The notes beneath the pieces were generated by a model. That model did not search any database, was not told the origin of the DNA, and saw only the letters and a program-made list of their open reading frames with translations. Below are positions 33,740 to 43,198 of a stretch of DNA of 64,000 nucleotides, piece after piece. The stretch spans positions 62,001 through 126,000 of the forward strand of contig SVHU01000003.1 of the NCBI GenBank assembly GCA_015055625.1, in the 5' to 3' direction. The DNA comes from Clostridiales bacterium. Its GTDB lineage: Bacteria > Bacillota > Clostridia > Christensenellales > Pumilibacteraceae. A program made the position numbers and the translations under genes. Position 1 is the stretch's first letter, and each line of letters opens with the position of its first letter.

Positions 33740-34495
33740 TTAACCATTAAACTCTTCATTAAACATTGCGCCCGAAGCCGAAGAGGATACGCTACGCGAC
33801 ATAAACTCGAAAAACTTCTTAATAGTATCAACCTTGTTACAAAGAATAGGCTTGCGTGTAGAATATCCGCTCAACTGCTCCAAAAATTCCTTTTCTTCTT
33901 TTATCGCCATAGTATATACTATCAGCTTGCCTCTATCCTGTAAATCCATAAGTTTTTCTTGAATCTTTTGAATTCTTGTTTCGTCGTCATTAGCCTTTCC
34001 GTCCGAGAAAATTACCAACCACGGCGTATAAGGTGGGGGTATTCTGTTTTCTTTATAATACAGTTTTCTATCTTTCAGCATATCAAGACACATTTCAAGC
34101 GCCTCATAAATATACGTATCACCCTGAGGTAAATCAATCAGATTTGGAGCTTGCTTGTCCTTTATAAAAGAAAAATCCTCAATCTTTGTGGGAGTATCGT
34201 TAAACGTAACGATTGCGCTCTCGCAAACGTCATACGCAAAATCATCCTCTTTTATCGCCTGATAAAATAACTCAAGACCGTCTTGAACTTCTTGCATATA
34301 CGTAGTTCCGTTTTCTGCAATGTTTGCCCATTCTCCGTCCACAAACACTTGCTCCGAATTTTCTACGTTTGTCCAACCAAACTTTTTATCGTAAAAATCC
34401 ATCGATCCTGATATATCTATACAAAAACATACGGGCAAACGCTTTGTCTTTTTTTCAAAATCCACCCTTACGTATCTTTCCATTTTTCTTTCCAT
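33740..34495 (-). CDS. von Willebrand factor A domain protein, TerY-like, first triad
   Basis: This 251-residue protein is a single vWA domain. The MIDAS metal site is visible as DISGS (about 28-32), with the threonine in GDTYIYEAL and the aspartate in IFSDGKAND. A disordered 30-residue insert after the first MIDAS strand is rich in Asn and Glu. TerY-type vWA proteins are partners of a kinase and a PP2C phosphatase, here next door. A strong AAGGAGA ribosome site fixes the start. It probably binds a protein target under phosphorylation control. Confidence 0.87.
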   Translation of the reverse strand: MERKMERYVRVDFEKKTKRLPVCFCIDISGSMDFYDKKFGWTNVENSEQVFVDGEWANIAENGTTYMQEVQDGLELFYQAIKEDDFAYDVCESAIVTFNDTPTKIEDFSFIKDKQAPNLIDLPQGDTYIYEALEMCLDMLKDRKLYYKENRIPPPYTPWLVIFSDGKANDDETRIQKIQEKLMDLQDRGKLIVYTMAIKEEKEFLEQLSGYSTRKPILCNKVDTIKKFFEFMSRSVSSSASGAMFNEEFNG

Positions 34496-34512
34496 AACCA
34501 GTTCTCCTTAAA

Positions 34513-35472
34513 TTATAAATCGTTCCAATCGTCAATTTGAGCTAATACTTTTTTGGAATAATCGTCTAACGAGCTTTCCTGATCTTCCGTTTCCTCTTCT
34601 TGTTCGTCTTCGTACTCCTGCTCGTCTTCGTATTCTTGCTCGTCTTCGTATTCTTGCTCGTCTTCGTACTCCTGCTCGTCTTCGTACTCCTGCTCGTCTT
34701 CGTACTCTTGTTCGTCTTGTATTAAACCGTTTTCACGCATACGTTGTAGATTTTCTTGTGCAGTTTCGTTTCCTTGCTCGGCGGACTTTCTAAACCAATA
34801 TACTGCTTCTTCGTAGTCCTGCTCTACACTTTTGCCGTATTGGTACATATAGCCCAAATTGTATTGTCCCCAAGCTTCTCCTTGCTCGGCAGACTTTCTG
34901 TACCAACATACCGCTTTTTCGTAGTCCTGCTCTACGCCATAGCCGTAGTAGTACATATCGCCCAATCTGTTTTGAGCTTGCGCGTCGCCTTGCTCGGCGG
35001 ACTTTTTGTACCAATATACTGCTTTTTCGTAGTTTTGTTTTACGCCATAGCCTTTATCGTACATAACGCCCAAATTGTATTGTCCCGACGCATTTCCTTG
35101 CTCGGCAGACTTTTTGTACCAATATACTGCTTTTTCGTAGTTTTGTTTTACGCCATAACCATTATTGTACATAACGCCCAAATTGTTTTGTCCCGACGCA
35201 TTTCCCTGCTCGGCAGACTTTCTGTACCAATATACTGCTTCTTCGTAGTCCTGCTCTACACTTTTGCCGTATTGGTACATATAGCCCAAATTGTATTGTC
35301 CCCAAGCTTCTCCTTGCTCGGCAGACCTTCTAAACCAATATACTGCTTCTTCGTAGTCCTGCTCTACACTTTTGCCGTAGTAGTACATATCGCCCAATCT
35401 GTTTTGAGCTTGCGCGTCGCCTTGCTCGGCTTTAGCTTTGCACTCCAAAAATTCTTCGTTCGTTTCACCCAT
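34513..35472 (-). CDS. Sel1-repeat protein with acidic repeat tail and shared C-terminal motif
   Basis: This 319-residue protein has six nearly identical 36-residue Sel1 repeats (about 15-235, core A.Y.LG.MY..G..V.QDYE.AV.W..KSAEQG), then six EYEDEQ hexapeptides (about 250-290), then an end of the form DDYxxKxLxQIDDWxDL. That end is shared with the vWA protein encoded just upstream, at both protein and DNA level. No signal peptide or enzyme motif is present. It is probably a repeat scaffold whose tail docks where the vWA tail docks; the near-identity of repeats suggests recent expansion. Confidence 0.85.
   Translation of the reverse strand: MGETNEEFLECKAKAEQGDAQAQNRLGDMYYYGKSVEQDYEEAVYWFRRSAEQGEAWGQYNLGYMYQYGKSVEQDYEEAVYWYRKSAEQGNASGQNNLGVMYNNGYGVKQNYEKAVYWYKKSAEQGNASGQYNLGVMYDKGYGVKQNYEKAVYWYKKSAEQGDAQAQNRLGDMYYYGYGVEQDYEKAVCWYRKSAEQGEAWGQYNLGYMYQYGKSVEQDYEEAVYWFRKSAEQGNETAQENLQRMRENGLIQDEQEYEDEQEYEDEQEYEDEQEYEDEQEYEDEQEYEDEQEEETEDQESSLDDYSKKVLAQIDDWNDL
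34600..34716 (-). repeat. 18-bp tandem repeats encoding EYEDEQ
   Basis: About six near-perfect 18-base units in frame encode EYEDEQ. Only synonymous differences separate the units, so copy number can change without frame loss. Confidence 0.85.
34735..35440 (-). repeat. 108-bp tandem repeats encoding Sel1 units
   Basis: Six units of 108 bases, each one Sel1 repeat of 36 residues, with long identical blocks. Segments near 34780-34900 and 35210-35330 are almost the same, so whole units were copied recently. Confidence 0.85.
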
Positions 35473-35489
35473 AACTCGTTCTCCTTAAA

Positions 35490-36590
35490 TTATAAATCGT
35501 CCCAATCGTCGATTTGAGATAATAATTTATTAGCGTAGTCGTCTGACGAATTTTCTTGCGATAGTTGAGTTACCGTTTTTTTAATTATCACTCTTTCCTG
35601 CTTTACATCTTTTTGTTGTGGCGGTTTTTCTTCCACTCGCATTTGTGTCTTTGATTGATTTTGCAAACGTTGCAGTAACTGCGAATCGTCGATTTTTTCT
35701 ACAACTACTCGTTTTGTTTGGGTAATTGTGGGGACGTCGGGATTTCGCGGTTTCACATATTGATTTATTTGTTCTTGCGAAACGTAATTGACTTGTTGTC
35801 GTCTTGTAGTAGGATCGTCAAAATCGTTGTTAAACAAGTTTGCTCCCGCGCTAACGCTTCGGCTGAGAACTTGGAAGAAGTCTTTGAAGGATACTTGCTT
35901 ATGTCCGGAGCCTATTTCTACACACTTGCCATTTAGTGTAAAACCGTCCATTTGTTCGACAGCCTCTTGATAATGTCCGTCGCTTCTTTCGCTGATAAGC
36001 ACGGATATAACCGTAAGCTTACCTTTTTCTTGTAACGCCTTTACTTCGTTTTGCACTTCGCCCAGTCTGCGTTCTATATCGCTAAAATCTTTATCCTTGC
36101 TTCCTTCGTACCTCCATTCAACACCTGGTGTTGCTCTTCCGTCGGAAAATATAACTAACCAAGGATATTTTCTGTTTGCGCCCAATTCTTGTTTCTTACG
36201 CTCCAGCATGTCCAGCGCAAGCTTTACTCCTGCCGGCGTATCTCCGGATCCGCTACCCGCCTTAAAATGCAGGTTACAACGTGATAGTGGAGTAAAGTTT
36301 TGAAGTATCCTCGCCTGAACGTGTCCGCCATATCCGTCGTATTCCTCTGAAAATCCAACAGCAGAAATTTCTACGGAGTCCTTCAACATATCGTCTTGTC
36401 TGAGCTCTCTTAAAAACTGTTGAATACCCTCGTTTAGTCTATCCATTCGGGTTTTTCCGTTTTCCTTAAACTGCGACATTTTCATTGACGCGCTTTGGTC
36501 GATAACCAGACAAATGGGCAATAGTTTAGTTTTTGAACTTCTGTGTTGCTGATCAATTTCTATGTATTTTCTATATGCTCTCTCTGACAT
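35490..36590 (-). CDS. vWA domain protein with long linker and shared C-terminal motif
   Basis: This 366-residue protein has a vWA domain (about 20-235) with a MIDAS of the form DQSAS, threonine in SGDTPAGV and aspartate in IFSDGRATP. A low-complexity linker rich in Gln, Lys, Val and Arg follows (about 255-345), with VVVEKID and KQERVIIKKT segments. The final residues fit DDYxxKxLxQIDDWxDL, which also ends the Sel1 protein downstream. It is cotranscribed between the giant leucine-rich-repeat gene and the Sel1 gene. It is probably a second target-binding arm of the triad system. Confidence 0.87.
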   Translation of the reverse strand: MSERAYRKYIEIDQQHRSSKTKLLPICLVIDQSASMKMSQFKENGKTRMDRLNEGIQQFLRELRQDDMLKDSVEISAVGFSEEYDGYGGHVQARILQNFTPLSRCNLHFKAGSGSGDTPAGVKLALDMLERKKQELGANRKYPWLVIFSDGRATPGVEWRYEGSKDKDFSDIERRLGEVQNEVKALQEKGKLTVISVLISERSDGHYQEAVEQMDGFTLNGKCVEIGSGHKQVSFKDFFQVLSRSVSAGANLFNNDFDDPTTRRQQVNYVSQEQINQYVKPRNPDVPTITQTKRVVVEKIDDSQLLQRLQNQSKTQMRVEEKPPQQKDVKQERVIIKKTVTQLSQENSSDDYANKLLSQIDDWDDL

Positions 36591-36599
36591 AACTACTCC

Positions 36600-39500
36600 T
36601 TACACATTCTTTACTATTACCTTATCGAAGAAAATTCCATGCCTTTTACAGCCTTTTTTCCAGTTTTTAGTCCAGCTTGCTTCTTGCGCTTTATTTACCC
36701 TTATAATAGGCGTCTTTGCATCCTTAAACACGTATTCACCCACTTGGACCAAAGTTTTTGGAACAAGTATTTCAATCTTGAACATATTTGTTCCCTCAAA
36801 CGCGTACGAGCCAAGCGCTTTTAAGGAAGTGGGAAGCTCTATCTTAATAAGCGAAGCACACAAAGCAAACGCCCTGTCGGGAATAACTTCCAGCTGTTTA
36901 TTTAACGTTATCTCTTCCAGTCCGGAATTTGCAAAAGCAGACTCTCCCAGCGAGGTCAGTTTGTTAAGATTAGCTTTCTTTATCCTCAAACATCCTTCAA
37001 ACGCCCTCTCGCCTATTTTTGTAATATTGTCAAACGCAATATTTGTCAGGCTTGTACATCCGCTAAAGCATTTTGAGGGGATAGACGTTACGTTGTTCAG
37101 TGTTTTTACGCTGACAAGCTCTTTGCTTCCCTCAAACATACTTGAGTACAATTCTCCGCCCAGTATTGTTACTTCTCTAAGTTTTTGAGTAGAAATACCT
37201 ATTCCGCTAAGATAATTTTCGCCCATAACAACTATCGCTAAATTGCCTATTTTGTTACAACCGTAAAAAGCATTCTTTCCGATGTTAATACATTTTTCCG
37301 TCAATACCACGTCCCTGATATCCGTGCCGGCAAAAGCCTCTTGTCCTATGCTCTCCACCTCGCTAAAATCAAAGTTTTGCAACAATGCGCAGTTTTTAAA
37401 AGCGCAATCTTCAACGCTTATGATTTTACCTAAGCCCGATATTGTAGAAAGCTTACTCATTCCGCTAAAACAGCCCTTAGCAATAGTCGTGTCTTCATAG
37501 TTCAAACTAAGGTCAACAACGCTCCTAAATCCGCTGAACGCGTCCTCTACAAGCTTACCTGTTGCAACGCTTATCTTTTCCACTTTGCTATTATTATCGC
37601 CAAGCAAATAACTCAACGGCTTTGGATTGTCTATACTCTCGCCAACAAATGGAAGGGATAATTCTTTCAAGCCCACACACTTACTAAACGCGTTTTCGCC
37701 TATACGTATTGCGTTTTTCAGGTCAACTTTTCTTATATTGCTACATCCGCTAAATGCTTCGATTCCCACGTTTTGCATATTTTCAAAGTCAAAGCAGTCA
37801 AGTTCCTTACAGTCCTTAAATGCTCTGTCTTCCACGTTTTTAGCGTTTGGTATAGTAAGTTCACTCAAATTTACAAGCCCTGCAAAACAGCTATCAGGCA
37901 CACTTTCAAGCTCACCCGAAAACTCTATTGCTTTAAGCGAAGAATATCCGCTAAACGCGCTACTAACAAGCTGTCCGCCTTTTATAACAAGCTTTTCTAT
38001 ATTGCTATTGTCGCCAAGCAAATAACTCAACGGCTTTGGATTGTCTATACTCTCGCCAATAAAGGGAAGGGATAATTTTTTCAAGCCCGCGCACTTACTA
38101 AACGCGTTTGTGCCTATTTGTTGAAGATTACTAAAGCTCAAACTTGTTATTTTCTCACAGCCACAAAAAGCGCTCTCGCCTATTTCAATCACAAGTCCTA
38201 TATTTACTACGTCGGTAAGATTGGACAAACCGTAAAAACACTTGTCGGGAATACCGGCAACAGGACAACCAAACCTAATAGTTTTAAGCAAGCTGGCAAA
38301 CTCAAACATGCCTAAAGCAAGCTTATCGGACTTTGTAATTACAATATTACGCAAAGCGCAATTATCGGAAGATGCAAACAAGTAGGATATATCTTTGATT
38401 TCCTGTTCGTTTCTTCCTACAAATGGCAACGTCAGATTTTTAAGACTGTCGCATCTTTCAAAAATCCGCTCGCCGATTTCGCTTACGCTATCGGGAATTA
38501 CCATGCTCGAAATACAGCTACATCCACCAAACGCTTCTCTTCCTATCTTGCTACAACCGTCCGCAAGTTCAATATCCTTTAGCCAATAACAATTACTAAA
38601 ATATCCGTCGGAAATATCGCCCGTAACGTGAACGTTTTCGCCCACTCTGCCCACAGCCTGCTCGTAGCTTAGCCCATTATCTCGCTCAAACGCGGTAACA
38701 GGCTTGGTTATTTGTACAAGGTTTTCACAGCCTGCAAAACAGCCAAGTCCGATTTTACTACAATCGCTACTTAGCGCAACGCTACTTAGCGATAAACAGT
38801 TATAAAAACACATATCGCCAAAGTTTATTACGTTTTCTATTCCTTCTATCTCTCTCAAATTTTCACAGCACGAAAACGCCATGTCGTCCACGGTTTGCGC
38901 GCGCTGTAAAACTACGCTTTCAAGACTGTATTGCTTATAAAAATATTTATACGGAACGCTATCGCTACAATAAACTATTTGCTTTAATCTATCGTAGCCA
39001 AACACCTCGCTAAGCGTTGCGTTATTAAGCTTACCTACCTTTATTCTACTTAGCTTCTTACACGCTTCAAGCGCGGTTGTATCCACGCAAAGCCCGTCGA
39101 AAGCGCTCTCAAAATACTCGAGGTTTTCACACTTTTCAAAAGCGTTTGCACAAACGTTTCTAACGTTATTTTGTACAAAAATCTCGGTAACGTTCGCGTC
39201 AAAACAGTAAATCAGCTCGCTATCTCCATACAAATATCCGTCCGCGATAACGTAGGGCAAAGAGTCAAGAATTTCAATCTCGCCAATATTACAAGAGGTA
39301 AAGGCGTTGGGCTGAATACTGCGCACGTTCTTTAGCGTAAGCTTATCGACAGTTAGTCTGTCAAAAGCGTAAGCTTGGATATTATCTACGCTATTTATTG
39401 TAAGCGCGCCAATATGCGAACAATCGAACACGTTGCTTGTAAGCGTTGCTAAGCCAATCTCGACTTCCTTATAATCCACGCCCTGCATACAACTACAAAG

Positions 39501-42323
39501 CGAACCGATATTTATTTTATCTATTATAGCATTCTTAAACGCGTCTTTATAATTTTGACGCCAGTACGAAACAGATAAAAGTCCGACGTTCTCTACGCTT
39601 TCAAAACTCAGATTGCTAAAACTCAGTCTGTCGCTAAGCTTCAAGCTGTTGATCTGCTTTGCTTGCACGGCATTGTCTTTCAGTACCAAACCGCCTTTAA
39701 GCTCCAAACTGTCTATCGCTCCTTGCATAATAGCGAAAGAATGTAACACTTTTAATCCATCAGAATAATTTTCGTAATCGTCTTGTTTTGACAAATAATA
39801 TAACTGGGTTGCATCTTTAGACACAACCGAATTGTTAATTACTGCAAAATTAGCACATTCTTCGTGTATATTTATAGTTATTTCATTCGTCAAATTCATA
39901 AAAGACTTTGCCGAAAAGCTTTTCAAATGCTTGCCAAAATTGATAGAAGTAAGATTCATTTTGTCGTCAAGATCCAAATAATCAAACGCAATCAAATACG
40001 GCAAATTCAAATTATTTACGTAATCAACACCAGACATAGCGTAAGAAGGTAATTGAGTCGTAAGCAAAGTCAAATTATCTATCCTGAAGGTGTCGTTTAT
40101 ATAAAAATTTCCGTCCGTTTCTAAAAATAAATAATCTATTCCGTTATACTTACCGTCGCTTATCAGCAAGTCGCACGAAGGCAACGTAAGCTCTTTTACG
40201 TCAAAACAGTTACAAAGCGCGCCCATACCCAGCTGTTTACGAACGTTAGAAAAATTCGCATTCTGCACTTTTGTATTAGCAAAAGCTCTGTCCCCAACGC
40301 TTGTCATTTTGGAAAAATCTATCAGACTTTCCACGCTGTAACAGCTTTCGAACGCCGAATTTCCCACTTGCAAACTCTCGTACGTTACGTCCAAATTTTC
40401 CAGCTTTTCGCACTTACAGAACGCTTGATCTTCAATATTTTCCACGCTTCCGTTAATCTTAATAGCCTCGACGTTTTCACACTCGCAAAACGCTCCGCTA
40501 GGAATAACGCCATCCGCCTTACATTCGATATATCTAACGTTGCCATACCCCCTGAACGCGTCTTGTATCGCATTGTCGCCCACTATCAAATAGTCTATAC
40601 TGATCCTCGAAAACAAATCTACGCTTTTTTCGAAAATCTGATATACACTTAAGTTTGGTTTAATATTTTGTAGCGACGAAATTTTTAACATTCTTATATT
40701 TTTTACGCCGTGGAAAGCTCCTACGTAAACTTCACAATCGGCAAATTCGAGGTTGATTTTATCAACAAAAATAGAGTTACCAAACGCAAAACAATCGATT
40801 TTTACGAATTTTCTCTTAAAATTAAAGCTTCTCAGATCCGTTCTTGACAAGCAAAACGCGCCAAACGTCGAAACGGTATCCAAAAACGCAAAATTATCAA
40901 GTTTTTTGCATGCGTAAAAAGAGTAATTACCAATGGCATCACCCAAGTATTTTATATTAAGTTCAGATAAATTTACACAGTTACAAAACGCTCTGTCAAA
41001 AATATGCGTAATTTCACTATCAAAAGTTACTTGCGCTAAACTTTCGCAGTTTTCAAAACACGATATGGGCACAACCGCTCCGCTTTTGACGCTAATTTGT
41101 TCAACGTTCTTACAATCCTTAAATTCTTCGTCGCCTACTAATACAAGGCTAACCTTTTTAAGGGCAAAGTGATGTTCGTTAAACGCCTCGACGCTACGCT
41201 CAAACAATTCGTACGGACGCACGGCAAGCTCTGCGTTTAGTTCCAGCTCTTCTACGTTTACGCACCCTATAAACGGACTTGCGCCCACGCTTGCGATAGG
41301 AGTGTTGATAACCACCTTAGTTACGTTTACGCACCCTATAAACGCGTTTACGTCCAAACTTTCACAATTAGATAGCGTTACGCTGTCCATGCTAGCGCCC
41401 CAAAACGCGCTGTTACCAATACTTTTAAGCTGAGAAACAAACTCAAAGTTTGCGATAGATTCGCATCCGGCAAAAGCTCTTGCCCCCACGCTTTCAAGCG
41501 AGGAAAAGCGCGCACCCCTGAATTTTTTACAATCAAAAAAGCAATCGTCGCCGATTGAAATCAGGTTATCGCAATTTATTCGCTTTAAGAGCGTACAGCC
41601 TCTAAATGCGCCGTCAGGTAAAGACGTAACGTTCTTACTAAGACCTACCGTTTCGATATTTTCACATCCGCTAAACGCATTTTTTTCTATTGTAGTAACG
41701 GTGTTTGGGATATACACTAATCTGACGTTCTTATTATCCCTAAAAGCGTCTTTGCCGAGTGCGTTAACAAAGGAAGGAATGATAACGTACGTATTTTTTC
41801 CCTTGTATTTTAATAATTTACCGCTGTCTATCTCAAAATCGCCCAGTCTATCTCTATAACGCCCCTGCCCGAAAGTAATTTCGTCGGTAGACATTTTTAC
41901 GTTATATCCATAGTTATAATCTTCGGGATTTATCCACCTTACGCTGTCTATCCTAAGATTGTTTACGGCGCTGTCTTTTGATGCTATGTACGACAAAATA
42001 GCGTACATAAAATACGAGTACGAAAAACACGAAATATTATTTTTATCCAATTTATCCGCAATATTCTCTATTGTTTTCTCCAGAGCGAAAAACTGGTCGT
42101 TGTTAGCCAAAGACACGTTATAAGCACTGTATATCTCATAAAAAAGACTAACGTTTCCGCACAAGGGATGAATAATATTTTTGTATTCTTGTAATTGCAA
42201 AACATCCGTTTCGGACTGCATAAGTTTTGTATACGCCTTTAATATCTTTTTGTCGCAATCTTTATCTCTAAGATTGACTGCTTTTGCGTCTAAAATTTCT
42301 TTAACTGCAAGTAAAAACTCCAT
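36600..42323 (-). CDS. Giant cytosolic BspA-type leucine-rich-repeat protein
   Basis: This 1907-residue protein starts with about 150 helical residues and then has dozens of BspA/LRR_5-type repeats of about 23 residues (patterns such as F.GC.NI..V.L...V..IGE.AF). Most known BspA proteins are secreted adhesins, but here there is no signal peptide, sorting motif or membrane helix, so it should be cytosolic. A 138-residue block is duplicated (DNA offset 414 bases; see repeat entry). It lies inside the triad operon, 9 bases before the vWA gene. The long solenoid suits ligand recognition, perhaps sensing of a foreign or misfolded protein. That role is inference. Confidence 0.85.
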   Translation of the reverse strand: MEFLLAVKEILDAKAVNLRDKDCDKKILKAYTKLMQSETDVLQLQEYKNIIHPLCGNVSLFYEIYSAYNVSLANNDQFFALEKTIENIADKLDKNNISCFSYSYFMYAILSYIASKDSAVNNLRIDSVRWINPEDYNYGYNVKMSTDEITFGQGRYRDRLGDFEIDSGKLLKYKGKNTYVIIPSFVNALGKDAFRDNKNVRLVYIPNTVTTIEKNAFSGCENIETVGLSKNVTSLPDGAFRGCTLLKRINCDNLISIGDDCFFDCKKFRGARFSSLESVGARAFAGCESIANFEFVSQLKSIGNSAFWGASMDSVTLSNCESLDVNAFIGCVNVTKVVINTPIASVGASPFIGCVNVEELELNAELAVRPYELFERSVEAFNEHHFALKKVSLVLVGDEEFKDCKNVEQISVKSGAVVPISCFENCESLAQVTFDSEITHIFDRAFCNCVNLSELNIKYLGDAIGNYSFYACKKLDNFAFLDTVSTFGAFCLSRTDLRSFNFKRKFVKIDCFAFGNSIFVDKINLEFADCEVYVGAFHGVKNIRMLKISSLQNIKPNLSVYQIFEKSVDLFSRISIDYLIVGDNAIQDAFRGYGNVRYIECKADGVIPSGAFCECENVEAIKINGSVENIEDQAFCKCEKLENLDVTYESLQVGNSAFESCYSVESLIDFSKMTSVGDRAFANTKVQNANFSNVRKQLGMGALCNCFDVKELTLPSCDLLISDGKYNGIDYLFLETDGNFYINDTFRIDNLTLLTTQLPSYAMSGVDYVNNLNLPYLIAFDYLDLDDKMNLTSINFGKHLKSFSAKSFMNLTNEITINIHEECANFAVINNSVVSKDATQLYYLSKQDDYENYSDGLKVLHSFAIMQGAIDSLELKGGLVLKDNAVQAKQINSLKLSDRLSFSNLSFESVENVGLLSVSYWRQNYKDAFKNAIIDKINIGSLCSCMQGVDYKEVEIGLATLTSNVFDCSHIGALTINSVDNIQAYAFDRLTVDKLTLKNVRSIQPNAFTSCNIGEIEILDSLPYVIADGYLYGDSELIYCFDANVTEIFVQNNVRNVCANAFEKCENLEYFESAFDGLCVDTTALEACKKLSRIKVGKLNNATLSEVFGYDRLKQIVYCSDSVPYKYFYKQYSLESVVLQRAQTVDDMAFSCCENLREIEGIENVINFGDMCFYNCLSLSSVALSSDCSKIGLGCFAGCENLVQITKPVTAFERDNGLSYEQAVGRVGENVHVTGDISDGYFSNCYWLKDIELADGCSKIGREAFGGCSCISSMVIPDSVSEIGERIFERCDSLKNLTLPFVGRNEQEIKDISYLFASSDNCALRNIVITKSDKLALGMFEFASLLKTIRFGCPVAGIPDKCFYGLSNLTDVVNIGLVIEIGESAFCGCEKITSLSFSNLQQIGTNAFSKCAGLKKLSLPFIGESIDNPKPLSYLLGDNSNIEKLVIKGGQLVSSAFSGYSSLKAIEFSGELESVPDSCFAGLVNLSELTIPNAKNVEDRAFKDCKELDCFDFENMQNVGIEAFSGCSNIRKVDLKNAIRIGENAFSKCVGLKELSLPFVGESIDNPKPLSYLLGDNNSKVEKISVATGKLVEDAFSGFRSVVDLSLNYEDTTIAKGCFSGMSKLSTISGLGKIISVEDCAFKNCALLQNFDFSEVESIGQEAFAGTDIRDVVLTEKCINIGKNAFYGCNKIGNLAIVVMGENYLSGIGISTQKLREVTILGGELYSSMFEGSKELVSVKTLNNVTSIPSKCFSGCTSLTNIAFDNITKIGERAFEGCLRIKKANLNKLTSLGESAFANSGLEEITLNKQLEVIPDRAFALCASLIKIELPTSLKALGSYAFEGTNMFKIEILVPKTLVQVGEYVFKDAKTPIIRVNKAQEASWTKNWKKGCKRHGIFFDKVIVKNV
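37575..38120 (-). repeat. Internal 414-bp duplication in the leucine-rich-repeat gene
   Basis: A block encoding ESIDNPKPLSYLLGDN occurs at about 37597-37650 and again at about 38011-38064, exactly 414 bases (138 codons) apart, with around 45 bases identical at the core. It marks a recent intragenic duplication. Confidence 0.85.
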
Positions 42324-42345
42324 AATTCTCTCTTTTTTGTATATT

Positions 42346-43188
42346 TTAGCGTGTCATCTCTTTAAAACAGTATTTCAATACTTCCAGTCCGTGCACAAGA
42401 GCAAACTCATAGCTGGCATATCCTTCGTGCGTGTTTGCGTTTCCTCTATTTAAAACCGCCTTAAATTCTTGCGCCATTGCTCGACTGATAATTTTTTTGT
42501 CTTTCAATATTTTAAGACAGTCTGCGGGTCTGGACGGAGCTTCCGTAGTACGATTTTTTTTCTCGTCTACACCAAAAATCTTATTCTTTTCACACAAATT
42601 TTTAAGGTAATGCTCGATCGCCATTCTCTCCAAAATTAACGGCACGTACATATCATAATAGCCAAATATCTTTTTTGAATATTTCTCTACCCTATAAGCA
42701 TTGCGGATAAACATCATAACACGTGTTTTACCCTGCTTTTTATAAAGATTTTCGTCATCTCTATTGAAAAAATCAGACTCGTCTAAATACTTTATGTCCT
42801 CTTTTGGGAACATTTCTCGTTTTTCAAGTATATTAAGCTCCCACAAAATCCACTCGACGAATCTTGCGTTATGCTCTATGCCAAACTTAGCCACCTCGCC
42901 TGTGGCTAAGTAGTGTCTTGCTCTATTACATGCCAGCTCATACTCATTCCACTTTGAGTCAGCTCCGTCGCCCAAACGCGCCTTCATCTTTTGTTTGATT
43001 TCCTCATAATCATTAGGAACGCTTCCGATTACGTGCTTTAGGATCTGGTTGCACAAATCACTTGTTTTACCTACGGAGTCTTTTTTGTCTTTTGGAGAAG
43101 TAGAAAAGTACAGCCTCATTATTTCGTTAGCCGTATCAGCAATTTGACGCGCAGTACTTCTCGGATCCTGTGATGAAAAATAAACCAT
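42346..43188 (-). CDS. Helical protein with HEPN/DUF4145-like C-terminal domain
   Basis: This 280-residue all-helical protein has no recognised N-terminal domain. The last 90 residues (AIEHYLKNLCEKN to the end) resemble DUF4145-type HEPN domains and include RGNANTH, an R-x5-H that fits the R-x4-6-H motif of HEPN ribonucleases. In toxin HEPNs this motif cuts RNA; in others it is only structural. It stands between the triad vWA gene and the leucine-rich-repeat gene, 10 and 22 bases away. An effector or adaptor role is possible, and the HEPN call is moderate. Confidence 0.55.
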   Translation of the reverse strand: MVYFSSQDPRSTARQIADTANEIMRLYFSTSPKDKKDSVGKTSDLCNQILKHVIGSVPNDYEEIKQKMKARLGDGADSKWNEYELACNRARHYLATGEVAKFGIEHNARFVEWILWELNILEKREMFPKEDIKYLDESDFFNRDDENLYKKQGKTRVMMFIRNAYRVEKYSKKIFGYYDMYVPLILERMAIEHYLKNLCEKNKIFGVDEKKNRTTEAPSRPADCLKILKDKKIISRAMAQEFKAVLNRGNANTHEGYASYEFALVHGLEVLKYCFKEMTR

Positions 43189-43198
43189 ACTCTACTCC

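Noticed and set aside
34756..35517. 253-codon plus-strand frame opposite the Sel1 gene
   Set aside because: Repetitive hydrophobic product that is only the complement of the Sel1 repeats; no ribosome site.
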